DNA of 64,000 bases from Acetobacter suratthaniensis (GTDB taxonomy: Bacteria; Pseudomonadota; Alphaproteobacteria; Acetobacterales; Acetobacteraceae). The stretch covers positions 62,001 through 126,000 of the forward strand of contig NZ_JAFVMG010000007.1 of the NCBI RefSeq assembly GCF_017377745.1, written 5' to 3'. This document shows, in pieces, positions 9,007 to 17,658 of this stretch (positions are counted from its first letter, which is position 1; each line of letters starts with the position of its first letter). The notes below the pieces were generated by a model. The model did not search any database. It was not told the origin of the DNA and saw only the letters and a program-made list of their open reading frames with translations. The translations under genes were made by a program, and so were the position numbers.

Positions 9007-9657
9007 ATGTCAGGGGAACAAGAGACCGGGGCGTGGTCAGAGCACGCATTGCCCCCCAAGACACTGCCGTTTGCGCATTTTATCCGCCATGTGGCGGATA
9101 TGGATGAAGGGCATGGGTTCAGGGTTGGTCACGTGGCGCAGGTCATTGCTGATCTGGCGGGCATAGATAGTCTCGACCGCTCAGTCCTGAAAACCGCTGG
9201 CGAATTGCACGATACCGGCAAACTGCTGATCCCTGAGGCCATTCTTCAGGCTCCCAGACGTCTGACCGATGACGAGAAAAGAACCGTCCAGCGTCACCCG
9301 CTGCTCGGGCTTGCGGTAACCCAGTGGTACGATCACGTCTTTACGCAGGATGTGCTCGATACAATTCTTATGCACCATGAACACTGGGACGGCAGCGGTT
9401 ATCCGTTGGGGCTGAAAGGGGAAAACATTCCCCTGTTGGTGCGTATTGTCTCGCTGGCGGATACGATTGATGCCTGTGCGTCACGCAGACGTTACAAGGC
9501 GCCTTGGTCTGTCCCCCGTTTGCAGGACTATCTCCGCAAGGAAAGCGGCCGGAGCTTTGATCCGCATCTGGCGACACTGTGCGCTGATAACCTTCCCCAG
9601 ATTGTCAGCTCCATGCATGACATACAGCCTACTACGCCCACATCGCAGACCAGCTAA
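9007..9657 (+). CDS. HD-GYP domain c-di-GMP phosphodiesterase
   Basis: 216-residue, single-domain HD-GYP protein expected to hydrolyse c-di-GMP. Metal-binding motifs are all visible: GELHDTGKL (HD), VQRHPLLG, HHEHWDGSGYP (HHE plus GYP loop) and SLADTIDA. There is no sensor or membrane segment, so control must be by expression or partner proteins. It follows the globin-coupled cyclase on the same strand, giving a make-and-break pair for c-di-GMP. The start ATG has AAGGA 9 nt upstream. Its stop overlaps the stop of the convergent LysR gene by 3 bp. Confidence 0.88.
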   Translation: MSGEQETGAWSEHALPPKTLPFAHFIRHVADMDEGHGFRVGHVAQVIADLAGIDSLDRSVLKTAGELHDTGKLLIPEAILQAPRRLTDDEKRTVQRHPLLGLAVTQWYDHVFTQDVLDTILMHHEHWDGSGYPLGLKGENIPLLVRIVSLADTIDACASRRRYKAPWSVPRLQDYLRKESGRSFDPHLATLCADNLPQIVSSMHDIQPTTPTSQTS

Positions 9658-10622
9658 CTCAGCACGCGCATCTGTTCAACAAAAGCCGGAAAGAGCGTGC
9701 CGAGTGCGGGCATGACATCTTGTTTAAGCTGCTCGCGCAGGAACAGGGCCAGATCAAGCGGGAAACGACCGAACTCACGCCTGCGCACCACCAGCGTCAA
9801 GCGCCGGTGAAACGCCGGGGTGGGCAGAGGGTGGCAGGACAGGCCACAGCCCTGTGTGTAACCCGCTTCGTACAGGCAAAGCGGGGTGGTTATGGCAACA
9901 CCGCGCGTGCGGCAGGTGGCATAGACACCATAGGGCAGATCAAACTCCTGCTGAAACGGCACATCAATGCGCAGGCGGCGCAAAAAGCGCTCGATTTCAG
10001 CCCCCGTGCGTGAGCGTTGCGAAAAGCGGATGAAAGGGTGGCGACCCAGAAAATCTCTGAGTTCGGCTGTATCGCGCGGTGGGGTTTCGTGTTCGGGGTA
10101 CAGCAGCAGGTAGGGTTCTTCAAATAGTGGCCAGCGTTCCAGACCGGACACATCCTCCATTTCATCCACCCCGATCACACAGTCGATCTGACGGGTTAGC
10201 AGGGCTGTCGCGTGGGTTTCTGTCAGGCCCGCGTGGACAATAAGCCGTCCGACCCGTTCGTGCATGAAGTCGGAAATGGAGGTGGAGAGCGCACGGGCCA
10301 GCGAGTCCACCACCCCCATACGCAACTGCGGCACCCGGCCAAGGCGCATTTTCTGTATGCCTGTAGCCACCAGCCGCACCTCGGCCAGCATGGTCTGTGC
10401 GTATTGGCGCAGCACCGTGCCTGAAGGGGTTAGGGCCAGCGGGCGTACATTCCGGTCGAACAGCGTCGTGCCGAGGCGGTTTTCAAGGTCTGCTATGGTT
10501 TGCGAAATGGCGGGCTGGGTTACCTTGAGGGTGCGTGCGGCCGCAGCCATGCTGCCATTGTCGCACACCGCCAGAAATACGGTCAGGGATGACAGGTCAA
10601 ACGGAAGGTCTGCAATGGCCAT
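9654..10622 (-). CDS. LysR-family transcriptional regulator of the methylated-amine region
   Basis: 322 residues with an N-terminal winged HTH (about 10-70; MAAAARTLKVTQPAISQ then LENRLGTTLFDR) and a LysR substrate-binding domain. It is transcribed divergently from the sox/mgd operon, the classical arrangement for a LysR activator of the neighbouring operon. A palindromic element lies 10 bp from its start and recurs upstream of the dmm operon 12 kb away. Inference: it senses a methylated amine or its breakdown product. The effector cannot be read from the sequence. Confidence 0.88.
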   Translation of the reverse strand: MAIADLPFDLSSLTVFLAVCDNGSMAAAARTLKVTQPAISQTIADLENRLGTTLFDRNVRPLALTPSGTVLRQYAQTMLAEVRLVATGIQKMRLGRVPQLRMGVVDSLARALSTSISDFMHERVGRLIVHAGLTETHATALLTRQIDCVIGVDEMEDVSGLERWPLFEEPYLLLYPEHETPPRDTAELRDFLGRHPFIRFSQRSRTGAEIERFLRRLRIDVPFQQEFDLPYGVYATCRTRGVAITTPLCLYEAGYTQGCGLSCHPLPTPAFHRRLTLVVRRREFGRFPLDLALFLREQLKQDVMPALGTLFPAFVEQMRVLS

Positions 10623-10631
10623 GCCCGTATT

Positions 10632-10653
10632 ATAAGAAAAATTTATGCTGTCT
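10632..10653. promoter_or_regulatory. Putative LysR operator, copy 1 (LysR / sox-mgd divergent promoter)
   Basis: ATAAGAAAAATTTATGC followed by TGTCT. It holds a dyad ATAA-N7-TTAT (ATAAGAAAAATTTAT) with the T/A-ended symmetry typical of LysR sites. 21 of 22 bases are shared with the element at 22677-22698. Confidence 0.7.
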
Positions 10654-10704
10654 CAAGCGTGAACGCTCCGTAAGGGTGAAAGCAGAGCAAAGAGCGGATT
10701 TATC

Positions 10705-11964
10705 ATGCAGACTGATCGTTATTCCCTGTTTGCGTTGCTGCGTGAGGCCATGCGCGGCAATACGGGCTGGAAACCGGCCTGGCGCAAGGCAACCCCGGCC
10801 CCGACCTATGATTATGTAATCGTGGGCGGTGGCGGGCACGGGCTGGCAACAGCCTATTATCTGGCGCGCCGCTATGGCGGGCAGCGTATTGCCGTGGTGG
10901 AAAAAGGCTGGATTGGCGGCGGCAATGTCGGGCGCAATACCACCATCGTGCGCTCGAACTACCTCCTGCCCGGTAATGAGCCATTCTATGAATGCGCCAT
11001 GAAACTGTGGGAAGGGCTGGAGCAGGACATCAATTACAATGCGATGGTGAGCCAGCGCGGCGTGCTGAACCTGTTCCATAACGATGCCCAGCGGGGGGCT
11101 TATATCCGCCGGGGCAACGCCATGCGCCTGCACGGCGTGGATGCGGAACTGCTTGATACACAGGCGGTGCGTGAAAAGGTGCCGTTCCTCAATTTTGACG
11201 ATGCGCGTTTTCCCATTCGTGGCGGGCTGTTGCAGCGCCGTGGTGGTACCGTGCGGCACGATGCTGTGGCCTGGGGCTATGCCCGCGCGGCGGACAGGCT
11301 GGGCGTGGACATTATTGAAAACTGCGAGGTTACCGGTATCCGCCTTGAAGGCGGGCGGGCCGTGGGGGTGGAGACAACGCGCGGCTTTATTGGGGCTGGC
11401 AAACTGGGGCTGGCCTGCGCGGGCAATTCCTCACGGGTGGCGGGTATGGCGGGCCTGCGCCTGCCGATTGAAAGCCATGTGCTTCAGGCTTTTGTCAGCG
11501 AAGGGATCAAGCCGTTCATTGATTGCGTGGTCACATTCGGGGCCGGGCATTTCTATATCAGTCAGTCCGACAAGGGCGGGCTGGTCTTTGGTGGTGATAT
11601 CGACGGCTATAACTCTTACGCCCAGCGCGGCAACCTGCCCGTGATCGAGGATGTGTGCGAGGGCGGCATGGCGCTCATGCCCCGGATCGGGCGTGTGCGG
11701 CTGCTGCGGCACTGGGGCGGTATCATGGATATGTCCATGGATGGCAGTCCCATTATCGATCATACGCCGGTGCAGGGCCTCTACCTGAATGCGGGCTGGT
11801 GTTACGGCGGGTTCAAGGCCACGCCTGCATCGGGCCTGTGTTTTGCGCATCTGCTGGCGCGTGATGAGCCGCACCCCGTCGCGACAGCCTACCGGCTGGA
11901 CCGTTTCGCACGCGGCGCCGTGATTGATGAAAAAGGCATGGGCGCACAGCCCAATCTGCATTGA
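10705..11964 (+). CDS. soxB: Sarcosine oxidase beta / N-methylglutamate dehydrogenase subunit A-type FAD protein
   Basis: 419-residue FAD-dependent oxidoreductase, the N-methyl amine-oxidising subunit of the heterotetrameric SoxBDAG family. It has the dinucleotide fold YDYVIVGGGGHGLATAYYLA near residue 37, VVEKGWIGGGNVGRNTT, and the late GWCYGGFKATPASG segment. It opens a tight four-gene operon. MgdA of N-methylglutamate dehydrogenase is homologous, with genes in the same order, and the C-terminal tail (GMGAQPNLH rather than GAAAVAH) and the surrounding methylamine genes make the Mgd assignment at least as likely. The symbol given is the family name. Confidence 0.85.
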   Translation: MQTDRYSLFALLREAMRGNTGWKPAWRKATPAPTYDYVIVGGGGHGLATAYYLARRYGGQRIAVVEKGWIGGGNVGRNTTIVRSNYLLPGNEPFYECAMKLWEGLEQDINYNAMVSQRGVLNLFHNDAQRGAYIRRGNAMRLHGVDAELLDTQAVREKVPFLNFDDARFPIRGGLLQRRGGTVRHDAVAWGYARAADRLGVDIIENCEVTGIRLEGGRAVGVETTRGFIGAGKLGLACAGNSSRVAGMAGLRLPIESHVLQAFVSEGIKPFIDCVVTFGAGHFYISQSDKGGLVFGGDIDGYNSYAQRGNLPVIEDVCEGGMALMPRIGRVRLLRHWGGIMDMSMDGSPIIDHTPVQGLYLNAGWCYGGFKATPASGLCFAHLLARDEPHPVATAYRLDRFARGAVIDEKGMGAQPNLH

Positions 11965-11971
11965 GGTTTCC

Positions 11972-12256
11972 ATGCGTCTGACCTGTCCTTTCTGCGGTTC
12001 GCGCGGAGTTGAGGAATTTACCTACCGGGGCGATGCCACGGTGCGTCGTCCGGCTGGCGAGGCCAGTGCCGAAGCCTGGGTGGATTATGTCTACCTGCGC
12101 GACAATCCGGCCGGGCCTCATCAGGAACTCTGGTACCATGGTGCGGGGTGCCGTTCATGGCTGGTGGTGACGCGCGATACGCGCACACATCAGATTACCG
12201 AGGTGCGTGCCGCCCGTGCGGTGGCGCAGGCTGAACACAAGGAGGGCGCGGCATGA
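11972..12256 (+). CDS. soxD: Sarcosine oxidase delta / MgdB-type small zinc subunit
   Basis: 94 residues, the expected size of the small subunit that binds zinc through Cys residues (CPFCG near the N terminus; a further Cys in GAGCRSWL). The start is the ATG of MRLTCPF with GAGG 6 nt upstream. It lies 7 bp after soxB and overlaps the next gene by 4 bp, so it is translationally coupled in the soxBDAG-type operon. Confidence 0.85.
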   Translation: MRLTCPFCGSRGVEEFTYRGDATVRRPAGEASAEAWVDYVYLRDNPAGPHQELWYHGAGCRSWLVVTRDTRTHQITEVRAARAVAQAEHKEGAA

Positions 12257-15200
12257 CGGACGCCCATATGTCTTCTGCTTTGGCTACGGGTGTGCCGCAG
12301 CACCGTGTGGCGGGTGGTAACGGTATTGATGCGGGGCGGACGGTTCGCTTCACGTTTGATGGGCGGCAGTATACTGGCCATCCGGGCGATACGCTGGCCT
12401 CTGCGCTGCTGGCGCATGGTGTGCGGCTGGCGGGGCGGTCGTTCAAATATCACCGTCCACGCGGCATTTTGTCCGCCGGGCCGGAAGAACCCAATGCACT
12501 GGTGGAACTGCGCACCGGCCCCCGGCGGGAGCCGAATACACGCGCTACCGTGGCGGAGCTGTACGAAGGGCTGTCCGCCGCCAGCCAGAACCGCTGGCCC
12601 AGCCTTGCCTTTGATGCGCTGGGGATGAATGGCCTGTTTTCCTCCGTGCTGGGGGCGGGGTTTTACTACAAGACCTTCATGTGGCCTGCGGCTTTCTGGG
12701 AGAAGGTTTACGAACCGCTGATTCGCAAGGCGGCAGGGTTGGGGCGGGCTGCGGATGAGGCCGATCCTGACCAGTATGAAAAAGCCACGGCGTTTTGCGA
12801 TGTGCTGGTCGTGGGTAGCGGCCCGGCCGGGCTTGCCGCAGCCCTTGCTGCGGGCCGGTCAGGGGCGCGGGTTATTCTGTGCGAGGAAGACAGCCTGACA
12901 GGTGGCCGCCTGCGGGCCGAAAGCCGCCAGCTGGATGCCGCCCCCGCATGGCGCTGGGCGGAGCAGGTGCGCGCAGCACTCGAAGCGCTGCCCGAGGTGC
13001 GGATCATGGAGCGTACCTGTGTGTTCGGTACGTATGATGGTGGCACCTATGGGGCGCTGGAGCGGGTGGCCGATCATCTGCCCCAGCCCGCAAAAGGGCA
13101 GCCCCGCCAGCGGCTGTGGCGTATTGTGGCACGGCAGTGCATCGTGGCGGCGGGCGCGGTTGAACGGCCCATCGTGTTTTCTGGCAATGACACGCCCGGT
13201 GTCATGCTGGCCGGTGCGGTGCGCACCTATCTGAACCGCTTTGGCGTGGCGCCGGGGCGCCGGGCCGTTGTCTATACTTGCAATGATGATGGTCTGCGCA
13301 CAGCTCTGGATCTGGCACGGGCAGGGGTATCGGTTGCGGCTATTGTCGATTCACGACCCGAAGGGGAAGGGCAGGGCGCACAGGTGGCGCGGGCCTGTGG
13401 CGCACCCTTCCTGCCCGGTGCGGCCATTACGGCGGTCAAGGGCCGTATGGCAGTCAGCGGTGTGAGCGTGCGCGATGCACAGGGCCGGGAGCAGCGCTTT
13501 GCGTGTGATCTGCTCGCCATGTCGGGCGGGTGGTCGCCCAATATTGCGCTTACGACCCATCAGGGCATGCGCCCGGTTTATGATGAGGCGCTGTGCGCGT
13601 TCCTGCCTGCGGCCCTGCCGCCGGGTATGGTGGTGGCTGGTGCCGCAGCCGGGGTGTTTGGCACGGCTGAGGCTTTGCGTAATGGTGCGCAGGCGGGGGT
13701 AAGGGCTGCACAGGCCTGCGGTTTTGAAGCGGAACAGCCCGCCCTGCCGGATGCCGAACCGGAATCCTGCGCCATTGCTCCGTTGTTTCACGCGCTGGCG
13801 GGTGTGCCGTCAGCCCGGTGGGCCAAGGCGTTTGTGGACTTCCAGAACGATGTTACCGCCAAGGATGTGGCCTTGGCCGCGCGGGAAGGGTTTGTCTCGG
13901 TCGAGCATCTCAAGCGCTACACCACGCTGGGCATGGCCACGGATCAGGGCAAGACATCCAATGTCAACGCCATTGCCCTGCTGGCGGAAATTACGCAGCG
14001 CGCCATTGGGCAGACCGGCACCACACTGATCCGCCCCCCGACCCAGCCAGTAGCGATCGGTGCGCTGGCCGGGGCGCATCGCGGCCAGCATTTCAAGCCT
14101 GCGCGTCTGCCGCCCACCCATCAGTGGGCGGAAAGTCAGGGGGCCGTGTTTACCGCCAACGGGCTGTGGCAGCGTGCGCAGTGGTACCCCCGTCCCGGCG
14201 AGACGGACTGGCTGCAAACAGTCAACCGCGAAGTGCGCACCGTGCGCGGCGCGGTCGGGTTCTGCGATGTCACGACCCTTGGCAAGATCGACATTCAGGG
14301 GCCTGATGCCGCGGAGTTTCTGGAACGGGTCTATGTTAACGCGTGGAAAAAACTGCCCATCGGGCGGGCCCGCTATGGTCTGATGCTGCGTGAGGATGGT
14401 TTTGCCTATGACGATGGCACTACCGCCCGCCTGAGCGAGACCCATTATGTCATGACCACAACCACTGCTAATGCGGGCGGTGTCATGGCGCATCTGGAAT
14501 TCTGCCACCAGTGGCTGTGGCCCGAACTGGATGTGCAGTTCATTTCCGTGACGGATGAATGGGCGCAGATTGCCGTGGCCGGGCCGCAGGCCCGTACCGT
14601 GCTGCGCCATGTGGTGGACCCCGCGTTCGATCTCTCCAACGAAGCGTTTCCCTACATGGCGGCAGGGGAGGTTACAGTGTGTGGCGGCGTTGCGGCGCGG
14701 CTGTTCCGCCTGTCGTTCTCGGGGGAGCTGGCGTACGAGCTGGCCGTGCCCGCCCGTTATGGCGATGCACTGGCCCGCAGACTGATGGAGGTGGGTGCCC
14801 CCTACGGTATTGCCCCCTACGGCACTGAAGCGCTGGGCGTGATGCGTATTGAAAAAGGCCATCCCGCCGGGCCGGAACTCAACGGCCAGACCACAGCGCA
14901 TGATCTGGGCATGGGGCGGATGCTGTCCACTCGCAAGGACTTCATCGGTCGGCACATGGCCCAGCGCGTTGCGCTGACAGACCCCGCGCGGCCAACGCTT
15001 GTGGGCCTGCAACCGCTCAACCCGGCAGATCAGGTTGTGGCGGGCGCGCATCTGCTGCCCGATGGTGCGCCGGCTACGGCGGCGTCTGATCAGGGCTGGG
15101 TGTCCTCGGCGGCGTTTTCGCCTACGCTTGGCTCGTGGATCGGGCTTGGTCTGCTGTCCAACGGCCCGGCCCGGCATGGCGAGATCGTGGCGTTGCACAA

Positions 15201-15282
15201 TCCGCTGGCAGGCACGGTTGTGCGTGCCCGTGTTGTATCTCCTGTTTTTGTCGATCCCGAGGGAGCGCGTGTGCATGGTTGA
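12253..15282 (+). CDS. soxA: Sarcosine oxidase alpha / MgdC-type large subunit
   Basis: 1009 residues, the usual length of the alpha subunit. It has an N-terminal 2Fe-2S-like/ubiquitin-fold segment (VRFTFDGRQYTGHPGDTLASALL), a pyridine-nucleotide-disulfide-type dinucleotide domain (VLVVGSGPAGLAAALAAGRSG, about residue 180), and a C-terminal GcvT-like tetrahydrofolate-binding domain (from about residue 620). The enzyme oxidises an N-methyl amine and passes the methyl carbon to THF as 5,10-methylene-THF, with NAD+ bound here. ATGA overlap with soxD and an 8-bp overlap with soxG indicate one operon. Confidence 0.88.
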   Translation: MTDAHMSSALATGVPQHRVAGGNGIDAGRTVRFTFDGRQYTGHPGDTLASALLAHGVRLAGRSFKYHRPRGILSAGPEEPNALVELRTGPRREPNTRATVAELYEGLSAASQNRWPSLAFDALGMNGLFSSVLGAGFYYKTFMWPAAFWEKVYEPLIRKAAGLGRAADEADPDQYEKATAFCDVLVVGSGPAGLAAALAAGRSGARVILCEEDSLTGGRLRAESRQLDAAPAWRWAEQVRAALEALPEVRIMERTCVFGTYDGGTYGALERVADHLPQPAKGQPRQRLWRIVARQCIVAAGAVERPIVFSGNDTPGVMLAGAVRTYLNRFGVAPGRRAVVYTCNDDGLRTALDLARAGVSVAAIVDSRPEGEGQGAQVARACGAPFLPGAAITAVKGRMAVSGVSVRDAQGREQRFACDLLAMSGGWSPNIALTTHQGMRPVYDEALCAFLPAALPPGMVVAGAAAGVFGTAEALRNGAQAGVRAAQACGFEAEQPALPDAEPESCAIAPLFHALAGVPSARWAKAFVDFQNDVTAKDVALAAREGFVSVEHLKRYTTLGMATDQGKTSNVNAIALLAEITQRAIGQTGTTLIRPPTQPVAIGALAGAHRGQHFKPARLPPTHQWAESQGAVFTANGLWQRAQWYPRPGETDWLQTVNREVRTVRGAVGFCDVTTLGKIDIQGPDAAEFLERVYVNAWKKLPIGRARYGLMLREDGFAYDDGTTARLSETHYVMTTTTANAGGVMAHLEFCHQWLWPELDVQFISVTDEWAQIAVAGPQARTVLRHVVDPAFDLSNEAFPYMAAGEVTVCGGVAARLFRLSFSGELAYELAVPARYGDALARRLMEVGAPYGIAPYGTEALGVMRIEKGHPAGPELNGQTTAHDLGMGRMLSTRKDFIGRHMAQRVALTDPARPTLVGLQPLNPADQVVAGAHLLPDGAPATAASDQGWVSSAAFSPTLGSWIGLGLLSNGPARHGEIVALHNPLAGTVVRARVVSPVFVDPEGARVHG

Positions 15283-15862
15283 GTCTCTGTTAGCCCTGCC
15301 TCCAGTAAGTGCCGACCCTGTGCGGGCTGGCGATACGGTGCTGGCTCTGGCCCCTATGGGCGAGGCTGTCAGCCTTGGAGCCTTTGCCGGAGCGGGGCGG
15401 GCCGCGCTGCTGGCGCGGGTGCGCGAAACCTTTGGGGTCGATCTGCCTGAACAGCCCCGCGCCGTGGCTTCGGCCGATGGGCAGGTGACGTTCGTGTGGT
15501 GCGGCCCTACCCAGTGGCTGGCCCTTTCTTTGGGTGAGAGCGGTGCGGAGGGCGGGTTGCTGGCGCGCCTGCGTGCTGCCTGCGGCGATCTGTGCGCCCT
15601 GACCAGCCAGAGCGACAGCCGCACCACCTTACGGCTATCCGGCCCGCAGGCGCGTGAGGTGGCTGGCCGTCTTGTGCCGGTTGACCTGCACGATGCGGTG
15701 TTCGAACCCGGCCACGTGGCCCTGACACTGGCCGGACATATCCCTGTTCTTATCAGACAGGTTGCACGAAACCCGGTTACGTATGAGTTTCTGGTATTCC
15801 GCAGTTTTGCGGAAAGCCTGTTTCATGATCTTCATGTCGCCATGAACGGCGCACTTTCCTAG
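15275..15862 (+). CDS. soxG: Sarcosine oxidase gamma / MgdD-type subunit
   Basis: 195 residues, homologous to the gamma subunit, which resembles the GcvT folate-binding fold (DSRTTLRLSGPQAREVAGRLVPVDLH). I start at the ATG inside the end of soxA with GAGGGA 10 nt upstream. The longer open frame upstream is an out-of-frame reading of soxA. Last member of the tight BDAG-type set; purU follows 3 bp later. Confidence 0.82.
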   Translation: MVESLLALPPVSADPVRAGDTVLALAPMGEAVSLGAFAGAGRAALLARVRETFGVDLPEQPRAVASADGQVTFVWCGPTQWLALSLGESGAEGGLLARLRAACGDLCALTSQSDSRTTLRLSGPQAREVAGRLVPVDLHDAVFEPGHVALTLAGHIPVLIRQVARNPVTYEFLVFRSFAESLFHDLHVAMNGALS

Positions 15863-15865
15863 GAA

Positions 15866-16759
15866 ATGGACCCAAAACGCATGTCGACACTGTCTCCCAA
15901 TGCCAAAGGTTATATCCTGACCCTGAGCTGCCCGAACCGGCCGGGTATTGTCGCCGCACTCAGCCAGACGCTGTATGAAGCCGGGGCCAATATTACCGAA
16001 GCCCAGCAGTATGATGATGTGGGTAGCGGCAGTTTTTTCATGCGGATCATGTTCGATATCGTCAAAGGCAAGACCACCGAGGCCGAGCTACGCGCATTGG
16101 TGGATGTTATGGCCGGGCAGTTCGGCATGGAGTACCGGCTTAACTGCCAGTCTTACCGGCCCAAGGTCGTGATTATGGTTTCCAAGTTCGATCACTGTCT
16201 GGTGGACCTGCTCTACCGCTGGCGGATCGGGGAACTGCCGATCGAACCTGTTGGCATTATCGCAAACCATCCTGAAGAAACCTATAAGGATATCGATTTC
16301 TACGGTATTCCTTTCTACCATCTGCCCATTACCAAAGAGACCAAGGTCGAGCAGGAAGCCCGTATTCTCTCGGTGGTGGATGGCAGCGGAGCCGATCTTG
16401 TCGTGCTGGCGCGGTATATGCAGATTCTCTCCAACGACATGGCCGCAGCTCTGTCCGGGCGGTGCATCAATATCCATCATTCCTTCCTGCCCGGTTTCAA
16501 GGGGGCGCGGCCCTACCATCAGGCTTATGAGCGTGGCGTGAAACTGATTGGCGCTACCGCGCATTATGTTACGCGCGATCTGGATGAAGGCCCGATTATC
16601 GAACAGGATGTGGAACGCATTTCCCACGCCGACAGCCCCGATGACCTGATCCGCAAGGGCCGTGACATCGAGCGGCGCGTGCTGGCGCGTGCGGTGCGTT
16701 ACCATATTGAAATGCGTACGATCATGAACGGAAACAAAACCATTGTTTTCGTTTCCTGA
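15866..16759 (+). CDS. purU: Formyltetrahydrofolate deformylase
   Basis: 297 residues: an N-terminal ACT domain ([21 protein letters not shown]) and a C-terminal formyltransferase-fold catalytic domain with the conserved [19 protein letters not shown] and the [15 protein letters not shown] segment. PurU hydrolyses 10-formyl-THF to formate and THF, recycling folate when methyl-group oxidation overloads it. It follows the sox/mgd genes with a 3-bp gap, so it belongs to the same operon. PurU genes accompany both sarcosine and methylamine operons in other alphaproteobacteria. Confidence 0.93.
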   Translation: MDPKRMSTLSPNAKGYILTLSCPNRPGIVAALSQTLYEAGANITEAQQYDDVGSGSFFMRIMFDIVKGKTTEAELRALVDVMAGQFGMEYRLNCQSYRPKVVIMVSKFDHCLVDLLYRWRIGELPIEPVGIIANHPEETYKDIDFYGIPFYHLPITKETKVEQEARILSVVDGSGADLVVLARYMQILSNDMAAALSGRCINIHHSFLPGFKGARPYHQAYERGVKLIGATAHYVTRDLDEGPIIEQDVERISHADSPDDLIRKGRDIERRVLARAVRYHIEMRTIMNGNKTIVFVS

Positions 16760-16780
16760 ACGGATGGAGGAGACCGTGTC

Positions 16781-17656
16781 ATGGAGGCAGGTGGAAAGCT
16801 GATCAACGGCGTGGCATTTGCCCGCCAGCTCAGAAGTGAAATAAGGCAGGAGGCTGAAAACCTCCATGCCGTTCATGGTATTCTTCCAACACTGGCGGTT
16901 GTTATGGTGGGGGAAGACCCCGCCAGCGCCGTATATGTGCGCAACAAGATCCGCGCGACCGAGCAGGCGGGTATGCGTTCGGTTTCGCACCATCTGCCTG
17001 CCAGCACGCAGGAGGGCGAGTTGCTCGCCCTGATTGCGGCCCTGAATGTGGATGAAACCGTACACGGTATTCTGGTGCAGTTGCCCCTGCCCGAACAGAT
17101 CAACCGTGATGCCGTGCTCGATGCCATTGCCCCCGCCAAGGATGTGGATGGCTTTCATATCGTCAATGCCGGGCTTCTGGCCGTGGGGCGGCATGATGGC
17201 TTTATTCCCTGCACGCCCAAAGGCTGCATGATGCTGCTGCATTCCGTGCTGCCTGAACTGGCCGGGCTGCATGCCGTGGTGGTGGGGTGTTCGAATATTG
17301 TCGGGCGGCCTATGGCGCGGCTTTTGCAGCAGGCCGGTTGCACGGTGACTGTTACGCACCTGCAAACGCGTGATGTCGCGGCGGAAACGCGCCGGGCGGA
17401 TATTGTTGTGGTGGCGGCCGGGCATCCGGGGCTGGTGCGGGGTGACTGGATCAAGCCCGGCGCGGTGGTCATTGATGTGGGCATCAACCGGGCGGAAACG
17501 CCGCAAGGGGCGCGGATTGTGGGCGATGTGGCGTTTGACGAGGTTTACCCCCATGCTGCTGCCATTACGCCCGTACCCGGTGGTGTGGGGCCGATGACCA
17601 TTGCCTGCCTGCTCCAGAACACCCTGCGTGCGGCACAGGGGCTGGCGGCTGATTGA
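16781..17656 (+). CDS. folD: Methylenetetrahydrofolate dehydrogenase/cyclohydrolase
   Basis: 291 residues, full-length FolD, which converts 5,10-methylene-THF to 10-formyl-THF with NADP+. The catalytic Lys is in [14 protein letters not shown]. The Rossmann motif is [14 protein letters not shown], with Cys where many FolD proteins have Arg or Ala, a variable site. [20 protein letters not shown] closes the protein. It lies 21 bp after purU in the same direction. Together the two genes route methylene-THF to formyl-THF and formate. Confidence 0.93.
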   Translation: MEAGGKLINGVAFARQLRSEIRQEAENLHAVHGILPTLAVVMVGEDPASAVYVRNKIRATEQAGMRSVSHHLPASTQEGELLALIAALNVDETVHGILVQLPLPEQINRDAVLDAIAPAKDVDGFHIVNAGLLAVGRHDGFIPCTPKGCMMLLHSVLPELAGLHAVVVGCSNIVGRPMARLLQQAGCTVTVTHLQTRDVAAETRRADIVVVAAGHPGLVRGDWIKPGAVVIDVGINRAETPQGARIVGDVAFDEVYPHAAAITPVPGGVGPMTIACLLQNTLRAAQGLAAD

Positions 17657-17658
17657 AC

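Noticed and set aside
13810-15627. 605-codon minus-strand open frame
   Set aside because: Antisense to soxA, a well-conserved gene. The translation is His/Arg/Gly-rich without any family pattern; it is a by-product of high-GC codon use.
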